A stretch of DNA of 64,000 nucleotides from Omphiscola glabra (lineage: Eukaryota > Mollusca > Gastropoda > Lymnaeidae). Under the pieces are notes generated by a model. That model was not told the origin of the DNA, made no database searches, and saw only the letters and a list, made by a program, of their open reading frames with translations. Made by a program: the position numbers and the translations under genes. Shown one piece after another: positions 38,801-47,809 of this stretch (position 1 is its first letter; each line of letters starts with the position of its first letter). Where the stretch lies: positions 8,953,674 to 9,017,673 of the forward strand of contig OZ024811.1 of assembly GCA_964017045.1 (NCBI GenBank). Reading direction: 5' to 3'.

Positions 38801-40795
38801 GCTCCTCTTTCAATTTATTCATAACAAATTATGGCTAAGCTATTAATCGAAGTCACCCATAAACCTTGTCACTGGATTTCTCCGCTGTTAGTTGCAGTGA
38901 ATACTATCTTTTGCTTAACTGAACAAAATAATAACGTGACAAATTACGTCAGACTCATGGACACATAAAAAGGCAAATGGGGATATAATGTTGTCATTTT
39001 AGTTGGTTTTTTTTTATTGTTGTTGCAATATCAAATGAGGTCACTTGTGTAAGCACAAAGCAAAATAGTATGATAATAATGATGAAACTTTGTGTTGATA
39101 TTTCTATAGCCCTTAAAAGTTATTACAAATTTTGGATTTCACATTCATGCATAAATGTATGTAAACATTCAGCATAGACCCCCACCCCTTTTATTAGCTT
39201 GATTGGAACGTTTGTCTTCCGTGCATTTCTACTTTATTCCCATTTCAGCATCTCTACTTTATTCCAATATCAACATATCTACTTTATTCCATTATCAGCA
39301 TCTCTACTTTATTCCAATATCAGCATCCCAACTTTATTCCAATATCCACTTTGATATGTTTAGTCATTTTACTATTGACAAATGTGAAATGTCACATTAG
39401 GAAATGGCATCAGCGGGCCAAGGAGCTATTGCTCCTTATGCCCTCCCCAAAGCACCCCCCCCCCCCCCTAAGCCCAAAAATCGGTCCGGGAAGTGGCATT
39501 TTGGAGATGTCCCTTTGCCAGGACGGCCCCCACCCGAGTCCGCTCGATCGGGATTTCTGCATGAGGCCGCCCTAACCCAAGGAGACCCGGTCGGTCCGAC
39601 ACTGCATACACACAGTGGAAACGATCGACTTTCCTACGGGTTGGGATGGTAAATTTATGTCCTAAAGTATTCCCCCACCCATCCCGGGGAAGCATCGGAT
39701 GCCCTATAAGAGGGTTCTACAGTGGGTTTTCACCTCGCAACTAGTTTTCAAAATAGCTGGGACGAAACGGTTGCCTGGGGTGCAGCTTTCTCAGTAATGC
39801 ATATCTAGAATCATCGACCAGAGACTTCCACCTGAGCCCTGAGCCTTGAGCCTCATATCCTTAAATGGTAACTTGTAATCATGATCCTTACCCTGTCTCT
39901 GTCTTTTCCTCCAACTGTGAAAACATCACAGCTGGCAGTCCTGTAGGAACTGTTTAATTCCGGCAGGTACCATGCTTGCCTTTGTTTGCCCACGCAGGAC
40001 ACGCAATGGTGGTCGTGTTTCCCGGATCTGGTGGCCAACGCTTCCAATTCCGCAAGACACCTCAGACTTATTGACAAATTGAAGTTCTTATCTAGAGATT
40101 ACGCCAGTTATTTGGAAATGCCATTGCGTCTTTAAAATCTTTCACAGCAAAACCTGGTGTAGACTTAAATTATACTTTTAAAAATCAGTTGTTTAATAGA
40201 GTGCAAGTGAAACCAGCATTTAGTGCTAACTATAGTGACATTAGTTGTTAATAAGAGTGCACGTGAAGCCAGCAATTAGTGCTAACTATAGTGAAATTTC
40301 TTATTTATAAGAGTGCTAATGAAGCAGGCAATAAGTGCTACCTATAGTGATTGCAAGTTTTGCTGGTAATTAGTGCTAAATATAGTGACATTTGTTTACA
40401 CGGCTTGAATGCAATCCCTCATATATTATCCTATACACAGATTATCCTACTGTTGACCTTTGTTTACACATATTACCATGCTGTTTCCAAATTTGTTTGC
40501 TCAGATCACCATACTATTTTGACATTAGTTTACACAAATTACTATACTAATTGACATTTGTTTATGCAGATTACCATACTATGTTGACATTTATATACAC
40601 AGATTACCCTACTTTGAAACAAGTGCAGTGACAGGTCAGAATGTGACAAAAGCTGTGGACTGCTTGTTGGACCGGGTTATGGCCCGCATGGATCTCTATG
40701 TGGACCAGTCACAGATGCCGAAACTAAAGAATGGTTCCAAGCACCCAGAACATCAGTCACCCCATCACATTGGCAACAATGGCTGCTCCTGTTGA
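35864..40795 (+). CDS. RAB27: Rab27-type small GTPase
   Basis: Coding exons are 35864-35957, 36753-36859, 37035-37120, 37938-38052, 38635-38747 and 40603-40795, all GT/AG, giving 235 residues. Diagnostic sequence: [13 protein letters not shown]-loop GDSGVGKT (32-39); switch I with [11 protein letters not shown]; a Rab27-type long insert before WDTAGQE (89-95); [20 protein letters not shown] (148-152); ETSA (177-180); C-terminal CSC for double geranylgeranylation. The FREKRVV stretch and [12 protein letters not shown] match Rab27A/B. Rab27 docks secretory and lysosome-related vesicles at the plasma membrane through Slp/Slac2 effectors. The N-terminus has about 15 more residues than vertebrate Rab27 (Gly/Ala-rich, starting [11 protein letters not shown]). 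The ATG is the first in-frame one in the exon, 8 bases after the acceptor. The fifth donor (GG|gttaaa) is poor. Single invertebrate Rab27 versus A/B is not resolvable. Confidence 0.96.
36895..37000. repeat. 25-bp tandem repeat in Rab27 intron 2
   Basis: Four units of TATAGATAGAGTCATTGTGT then GCTGC. It ends about 35 bp before exon 3 and so lies near the branch-point zone. Confidence 0.85.
37565..37625. repeat. 20-bp tandem repeat in Rab27 intron 3
   Basis: Three units of CAAGCTCATCTAACCTTGTG. Confidence 0.8.
38225..38455. repeat. Degenerate repeat of about 30 bp in Rab27 intron 4
   Basis: T-rich units such as TATTTGTTTATTTTCACTAG followed by GTCAATA, seven to eight diverged copies. Confidence 0.7.
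39225..39350. repeat. 25-bp tandem repeat in Rab27 intron 5
   Basis: About five units of TCTACTTTATTCCAATATCA then GCATC. Confidence 0.8.
39400..40130. mobile_element. GC-richer insert of unknown type in Rab27 intron 5
   Basis: This 0.7-kb block is clearly richer in G+C than the flanking intron, contains a C-run at about 39457-39470, and starts near GCATCAGCGGGCCAAGGAGC. Two adjacent minus-strand frames (39468-39695 and 39853-40077) have amino-acid composition unlike the repeat-derived frames, but match no family I recognise. It may be an interspersed repeat or a retroelement fragment. No terminal repeats were found. Confidence 0.35.
40140..40600. repeat. Two adjacent degenerate arrays before the last Rab27 exon
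   Basis: At 40195-40400 about four units of roughly 56 bp share AATTAGTGCTAACTATAGTG. At 40400-40600 about six units of roughly 31-35 bp share TGACATTTGTTTACACAGAT and TACCATACT. The second array runs into the splice acceptor: the word ACACAGATTACC, repeated through the array, is itself the acceptor and start of the last coding exon. Confidence 0.75.
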
Positions 40796-41310
40796 TATAA
40801 CTGCTGCTTAGGATCTCCTGAGTGGATACTGTTGGTTTCCACAAACATGCAGCGACATTTCACAAGGAACACAGCCTCAAATTACCCTTTAATTATGATC
40901 TTTCTTTCCCCTGTTTAGGGTACATCTGAGGTTTACAGTTGACCACATTTATGTCTTAATCTAGTCACTTAAGCTTTATAAATGTTAGTTATTGATAAGA
41001 AAAGAGGCATCACAAAGACATATTAATATCTGATATAAAGGCCGCTAGTTGACTGTTGAGAAAAGCAAACAAATAGGATTGAAAAGCTGACATTTACATG
41101 TGTTAAAAGCTTACATTTACATGTGTTAAAAGCTTACATTTACATGTGTTAAAAGCTTACATTTACATGTGTTAAAAGCTTACATTTACATGTGTTAAAA
41201 GCTTACATTTACATGTGTTAAAAGCTTACATTTACATGTGTTAAAAGCTTACATTTACATGTGTTAAAAGCTTACATTTACATGTGTTACGAGATCAAGT
41301 AATAAAAAAG
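40796..41310 (+). other. Probable 3' UTR of the Rab27-type gene
   Basis: Non-coding sequence after the TGA, with a canonical AATAAA at 41301-41306. It contains the 23-bp array at 41095-41288, which would therefore be transcribed. Confidence 0.45.
41095..41288. repeat. 23-bp tandem repeat, about 8-9 copies, nearly perfect
   Basis: Units of AAAAGCTTACATTTACATGT followed by GTT, with essentially no variation. HindIII-type AAGCTT sits in every unit. Confidence 0.95.
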
Positions 41311-41339
41311 AATAATATAAAAGTAAAAGCAAGTCTTAC

Positions 41340-41460
41340 AAAGAAATTAACGAATAATGGGAAATAAGTTAAACAAAGAATGGGAAAACCGGGGGGGGGG
41401 GAACGATGCAACAAAACAACGAATGTGTTGTCAAGAAGCCTTCTTCAGCGAACAAAACAA
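41340..41460 (-). repeat. Second copy of the GAAGAAGGC dispersed repeat
   Basis: On the minus strand CTGAAGAAGGCTTCTTGAC is followed by CATTCGTTGTTTTGTTGCAT, matching 1341-1390. A G-run at 41391-41400 interrupts the flank. Confidence 0.4.
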
Positions 41461-41879
41461 CAGTAAAATTAGTAAAAACAATATAAACATTAAAATAAAC
41501 ACTTAGCTGCAATGTAGTATCAAAGAGGACAACAAGAGCAATGTGATAGACCGTTAGTAGGTAACAGGGTTCATATAGGCAATAGGTGTTGGAAAAGAGG
41601 AAAAGTAAGTCCACAGCAATTGATTGTAACGAGGTGGGGGGGGGGAGAAAAGATTTATCAAGCCGAGGAGAAAATGACATTCGTGCCATGTGTTGTCATT
41701 GTCCCATATGTCTGAATCACTTTGTTCTATACGTTCACCCTAATGGTTATGTTGGTACAAGACACAATGGAGGTGCCAGCCAGCTCACTGGAGCCCATGT
41801 GGTCACTTCTATTGAAGTATTTTTAGATAGTGTTTTTGAAGGTTTTTAGTGCATCAGTCCAAGAGGATCTGTCCAGTCT

Positions 41880-42515
41880 CGCACAAACATTATGGCTAGT
41901 GCACAACACCATATGACAGCACAAACATTGTGGCTAGTGCAAAGCACCATATGACAGCACAAACATTATGGCTAGTGCAAAGCACCATATGACAGCACAA
42001 AAATTACGGCTAGTGCAAAGCACCATATGACAGCACAAACATTACGGCTAGCCAGATACACCACATGACAGCACAAACATTACGGCTATGGCAAAGCACC
42101 ATATGACAGCACAAAAATTACGTCTAGTGCAAAGCACCAAATGATAGCACAAAAATTACGGCTAGTGTAAAGCACCATATGACAGCACAAACATTACGGC
42201 TAGTGCAAAGCACCATATGACAGCACAAACATTACAGCTAGTCAGCTACACCATATGACAGCACAAACATTACGGCTAGTTAGATACACCATATGACAGC
42301 ACAATCATTACGGCCAGTGCAAAGCACCATATCACAGTTAGCACAAATATTACCGCTAGTGCAAAGCACCATATGACAACACAAACATTACGGCTAGTGC
42401 AAAGCACCATATGACAGCACAAACATTACGGCTAGTGCAAAGCACCATATGACAGCACAAACATTACGGCTAGTGCAAAGCACCATATGACAGCACAAAC
42501 ATTATGGCTAGTGCA
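41880..42515. repeat. 38-bp tandem repeat, about 17 copies
   Basis: Units contain GCACAAACATTACGGCTAGT and GCAAAGCACCATATGACA. A variant in three units replaces the middle with CAGATACACC or CAGCTACACC. Confidence 0.9.
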
Positions 42516-43014
42516 AAGGAAACTGGCTCTTATCTGAAAACTTAAGGGAAGGGAATATTTTGAGTCTGGATGACAAAATCCAAGTTTTGCAATGGTTGCA
42601 TACACATGCCTTGGTCCCAAAATGGTAAGGGGAGGGGGGGTAGAATCAGATGATCTAGTAGATTTCTCTGAACATGACCAAAAAATATATATATAAAATA
42701 ATATAACTACAAGTATATATATAAACAAATTAGAATGTTTAAAGAGAAATTCATTGAACATTTAAATATAAATATGTGATTAAAAACAGGAAGCCAAAAA
42801 ATTTCAATTGAAATGATGGATTATCATCACGTTGTTCAACATCTGGCAGTGAACTACTGCATTAGCATCATTGAGTTTTGTTCCTGGCGGTTTATTGTGA
42901 TCAAATCTTTTGCTAGTAATTTGTTGTGGCAATGTGAATTTTTGTGTGTGACAAAGGATGATTTTATTAACCTGCCATTGTGCGTTAATTTGAAATCTGT
43001 TTAATGTAATGAAC

Positions 43015-43300
43015 GATTATTGTATAATCATTGGTTGTATTCATTAAAAACAATGATGGAGTTTAAACACTGTTTTGATGCAAACAATGATGTGTTCATT
43101 TGAAACAATGGTGGTGTTTAAACATTGGTTGTGTTCATTTGAAACAATGATGATGTTCATTTGAAACAATGGTGGTGTTTAAACACCGGTTGTGTTGAAG
43201 CAAACAATGATATGTTTAAACACTGGTTGTGTTTGATGTAAACAATGATGTGTTTAAACTCTGGTTGTGTTTGATGTAAACAATGGTGCCTGATAGAGTT
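43015..43300. repeat. Degenerate repeat of about 35 bp
   Basis: Units share AAACAATGATGTGTTTAAAC and TGGTTGTGTT, seven or so, variable in length. Confidence 0.7.
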
Positions 43301-43429
43301 AAGTAACATATTTTCTATATATTTTTTCAGTCACATTTAAACCTTGCATTCAATTGTTGCCAGATTTATTTAGCAACATCAATTCAATGAATAAATAGGC
43401 CATTAAAAGAAAAATTCTCTAAATGATAG

Positions 43430-43620
43430 AAATCAAAAAATAATATCGTTTAATTCAACCAAATTGTAACATTAAGAAATAATTTCCCTTAATTCAACCA
43501 AATTGTAACATTAAGAAATAATGTCCCTTAATTCAACCAAATTGTAACATTAAGGAATATTTCCCTTAATTCAACCAAATTGTAACATTAAGTCATTAAG
43601 GTATAATGTCCCTAAATTCA
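43430..43620. repeat. 39-bp tandem repeat, about 4-5 copies
   Basis: Units share CCTTAATTCAACCAAATTGT and AACATTAAGAAATAATTTC. Confidence 0.8.
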
Positions 43621-45480
43621 AATAAATTATGACATTTAGAGGAGTTGATTTTTACTACATTAATTATTTTAACCAAATTAAAAAAATCTTGCCATCAACA
43701 GCAACAATAGAATTAGATCATTTGTCTTAACTAAGAAGGTCATCTTTCATCTTTACAAGAGAATTAAATGTACTATCTTCTAGTATTTTAATTTGTTCAT
43801 ACAATTTTGTAGCAAAACATTACTAAGCTGGTATAGTTTGAAAAAGTGGATACAGATCGTGAAATACATTTACATGCCAGTTGTTCTAATCTAAAGAAAT
43901 CTTTTTAGTAAAATGTGAGATTGCCAAATAAAGCTAACTGCCAAACTATACATATATAATGTGTTTGATAAGAGCCAGTAATTTTTGGACAAGATTGTCC
44001 TGTAGCCTGTCCACATGTCTATTTTTTGACAAACATTATAAGTTTTTGTAATCTATACCAACACATGAAATCCAATATTTCTTATTTGATCCATCTTGTC
44101 TCATTTCTCAGCAATACTGAGACAGGCTTTTTGTTATGTTATCTTTTGTTGCAGATTCAAAGAGACTTCCATTTTGTTGTCATTCGTGGCATGCCCTCCA
44201 TATTGTTGCATTTTCCCCTACATTTATGCATTTACATTTCTTTGTATGTGATAAAAATCCTTTATAAAATTATTAACATAAATTTATGTGATTGTGACCA
44301 AATTTTATACACTATTTATTTAATCAGTGACCAAATTGAATGCAAACTTCATCTCATTGTGACCAAGTTGTATAAACATTTTCTTTATGAGACAAAATCT
44401 TATACAATATGAATGTGTCAAAGCTGTTGTTTGTAATGATCATCCACAGCCTTGTCCTCTTCACCAAGCTGTTGTTTGTAATGATCATCCACAGCCGTGT
44501 CCTCCTCTTTATTTTTAAATCCCATTATAATGCTACATTTAAACATGGTCTTTTGTCTCTGAACTCACCATTCTATTTGGCACTACTTATCTTTTATGGA
44601 CTATTGTAATCTCTTCTGGTTATTTCTTATCTCTACTGGGCGCTTCTAATGTCTAATGGGCACTTCTGATCACTACTGATTGGTACTAATCCTAATTATC
44701 TTGAAATTTAGTCATTGAAAGTGTACAACTTTTTGTGTAATTTTGAATAACATAATAATAGTAATAGTCAAGCAGATGTCATATTTTTTATTATTGAGGA
44801 ACTCTTGAATGATTGATATTAAATATATCTAATGCTCTTGGTCTATTAAAAGATTGAAGATGTTCATTTCATTTCAGTTGGCTTATTTTTGTAAGGTCAA
44901 CTCTCTACAAAATCTAAAACTGATTTTTTTCTAGTGCTATTATTTATTTTTAAAGTTATTTAAAAAGATAAAAGTAAAGAAAAAATCATTTAATATGACA
45001 TTTGTATACACACTGTCATGAGGGAGACCTTGGAAGTAAGGAGTAGACAAAATGTCATTAGGCAGGGTAGGAGGACATAAAATATTAATGTTACAAATGT
45101 TATTTTTCCACATTAAATTTAAACATATATAAATATGATTTAACACTTTGTTGTACCGGTAACTGTATTATTTTATATCTATGTATAGTTTTTAAAACAT
45201 GTAACTTGTCTGTGAATTGTATTTTCAACTGACAGTGTTTAAATGTGTTCTTAACAGAATGCATTTTTAAAGGAATTTAAAAATTTTTAAAATCACCTGT
45301 GATTTTTAATGTTTCACCTGTCCAGAAGGTTTGTGCCATCTGGTGCTTATGATAAGAAAATTGTTTTCTTTAACTTGAAAACTTATAATTCTAATTTTAA
45401 AAACTATAAACAACTAGTTTTGATATTTTATTTTTGTCTTTGTCTACAAACATTTTCAGTGAATTATGTATAAATAATAT
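43621..45480. other. Intergenic, no gene seen
   Basis: AT-rich DNA. A 33-bp duplication around GCTGTTGTTTGTAATGATCA lies at 44422-44495. The 128-codon plus frame at 44026-44412 has no splice context or recognisable domain and is judged non-coding. Confidence 0.4.
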
Positions 45481-45489
45481 GTTAGCCCT

Positions 45490-46497
45490 TTGGACTGGTT
45501 ACTGAGAGTGATATATCACATTTTTAGCCTGGTTACAGTGTGTGACATGCCACATTTTGGCCTAATTAGTGAGAGTGATATGCCACATTTTGCCCTTGTT
45601 ACTGAGATTGACATGTCACATTTTGCCCTGGTTACTGAGAGTGACATATCACATTTTAGCCTGGTTACTGCACATGACATGCCACATTTTGGCCTGGTTA
45701 CTGAGAGTGATATGTCACATTTTGTCTTGGTTACTGAGATTGACACGTCACATTTTGACCTGGTTACTGAGAGTGACATGTCCCATTTTGTCCTGGTTAC
45801 TGCACGTGACATGTCACAATTCAACCTGGTTACTGAGAGTGACATGTCACATTCTGGCATGTTTACTGAGAGTGGCATGCCACATTTTGGCCTGGTTACT
45901 GAGAGTGACATGTCACATTCTGGCATGTTTACTGAGAGTGACATGCCACCTTTTGGCCTGGTTACTGAGAGTGACATGCCACATTTTGACCTGGTTACTG
46001 CACGTGACATGTCACAATTCGACCTGGTTACTGAGAGTGACATGTCACATTCTGGCATGTTTACTGAGAGTGACATGCCACATTTTGGCCTGGTTACTGA
46101 GAGTGACATGTCACATTCTGGCATGTTTACTGAGAGTGACATGCCACATTTTGGCCTGGTTACTGAGAGTGACATGTCACATTCTGGCATGTTTACTGAA
46201 AGTGACATGCCACATTTTGGCCTGGTTACTGCACGTGACATGTCACAATTCGACCTGGTTACTGAGAGTGACATGTCACATTCTGGCATGTTTACTGAGA
46301 GTGACATGCCACATTTTGGCCTGGTTACTGAGAGTGACATGTCACATTCTGGCATGTTTACTGAGAGTGACATGCCACATTTTGGCCTGGTTACTGAGAG
46401 TGACATGTCACATTCTGGCATGTTTACTGAGAGTGACATGCCACATTTTGGCCTGGTTACTGAGAGTGACATGTCACATTTTGGCCTGGTTACTGGG
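45490..46497. repeat. 33-bp array (66-bp higher order), about 30 units
   Basis: Units contain CTGGTTACTGAGAGTGACAT and GCCACATTTTGG, alternating with a TTCTGGCATGTTTACTGAG variant to make 66-bp dimers in the second half. A third variant with ACTGCACGTGACATGTCACA recurs at intervals. Because 33 is a multiple of 3, open frames of 300-400 codons run on both strands. The protein is simply an 11-residue repeat with no initiation or splice context, so I do not call it a gene. Confidence 0.93.
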
Positions 46498-46499
46498 AG

Positions 46500-46790
46500 C
46501 GTGATCAATGTGTTGATCATTCTGGCTCCTGTTTTTGTGGAGGTTGTTTGCAATGTTTCTGTGCCTGGTATTGAAGAGGATAGTTCACTGGTTGTAAGAG
46601 TTACCCAGCGAGGGTAGCAGGAACTGGGGTTTGGAAGGTCTGAAGCAATAGACACAAATGTGTCAATGGTTGTCGCTTCAACTGTCCCTTTTGGAAGCTT
46701 GTTCCAGTCCCTGAACGTGTTTGGCAAGAATAAGCAGTTCCTGTACTGTGTTCTTGCTGTTATGAGTCGGAACTGCCTATCATGGCCTGA
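46500..46790 (-). pseudogene. LINE C-terminal fragment embedded between two 33-bp arrays
   Basis: The minus strand encodes TARTQYRNCLFLPNTFRDWN followed by KLPKGTVEATTIDTF and IASDLPNPSSCY. This matches the usual last segment of CR1/L2-like LINE proteins (SFFPRTIRDWNxLP...TVDTFK). The frame continues into the satellite on the 45.5-46.5 kb side without a stop, which is accidental fusion. It is truncated at both ends. Confidence 0.7.
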
Positions 46791-46794
46791 TTAA

Positions 46795-47105
46795 TGAGAG
46801 TGACATCTCAAATTTTAGTCTGGTAACTGAAAGTGACATGTCACATAATGGCCAGGTAACTGAAAGTGACATGTCACATAATGGCCAGGTAACTGAAATA
46901 GACATGTCACATAATGGCCAGGTAACTGAAAGTGACTTGTCACATAATGGCCAGGTAACTGAAATGGACATGTCACATAATGGCCAGGTAACTGAAATAG
47001 ACATGTCACATAATGGCCAGGTAACTGAAAGTGACTTGTCACATAATGGCCAGGTAACTGAAATGGACATGTCACATAATGGCCAGGTAACTGGCAGTGA
47101 CATGC
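46795..47105. repeat. 33-bp array, second block of the same family
   Basis: Nine to ten units of AATGGCCAGGTAACTGAAAG then TGACATGTCACAT. The core GTAACTGAAAGTGACATGTC corresponds to GTTACTGAGAGTGACATGTC of the 45.5-46.5 kb array, so the two blocks are one family separated by the LINE fragment. Confidence 0.9.
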
Positions 47106-47309
47106 TATATCTGATATTAGGACCTGATCTGGATGTGGTTCACTTAGCATACAACTTACCCTAACAAATCCTAAACACGTCTCATTCTCATAACGACACA
47201 GTTCCAACATTGTAATGACCTGTCATGACGTCGCATTCAACAACTCACGCTCCAGGTCATTGACCCATGCAGCAATTAAAAACAAACACAAAAGAACATT
47301 TTCACTAGT

Positions 47310-47809
47310 TTTATTGGCCGCTGTAGCTGGTCAGTTCGCACACAACTAACATGGACACCACGAGGGAGGGGGGCGATCAAATGACATTTACTTATATTTG
47401 GAGACGTCATACACTTTCACTGACATGAGCACATGGCATTTGAGTTCTCCTACTTCAAATAAACTATTTTTTTCCAAACAAAAAAGCTAATCTGCTGTGA
47501 TGTCGTAACCCAAAGTTGTAAAGATTTCCCCAAGTGTTCAACACGTTAAACTGATCAGGTTAAATAGATACAAACTCTCCAACATCTTTAGAAAGTTTTA
47601 TTAATGGCAGCGTCGAACTTTAAGCTTGCAAGTTAGTAAATATGAAAACTGAATATCTAATTATGTACAAACATCAACATGTTGAGTAAATTTATTGATT
47701 TTATTTTCAATAAGCTTTAGTCTTTGGTACATCACGTGGCACAAAAATAACGGTAACTCGAGCTTGAAACTCTGGCCTCGCCTAGTTATCTCCCCTGCAT
47801 TAGCCAGCT
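47310..47809 (-). other. Probable 3' UTR of the micro-exon gene
   Basis: On the minus strand AATAAA signals lie at 47691-47696, 47597-47602 and 47310-47315, about 115, 210 and 495 nt after the stop codon. No competing reading frame is present. Confidence 0.5.

Noticed and set aside
44026..44412. 128-codon hydrophobic frame as a membrane protein gene
   Set aside because: AT-rich DNA gives Ile/Leu/Tyr-rich frames by chance; it has no splice sites, domain or repeat of the frame.
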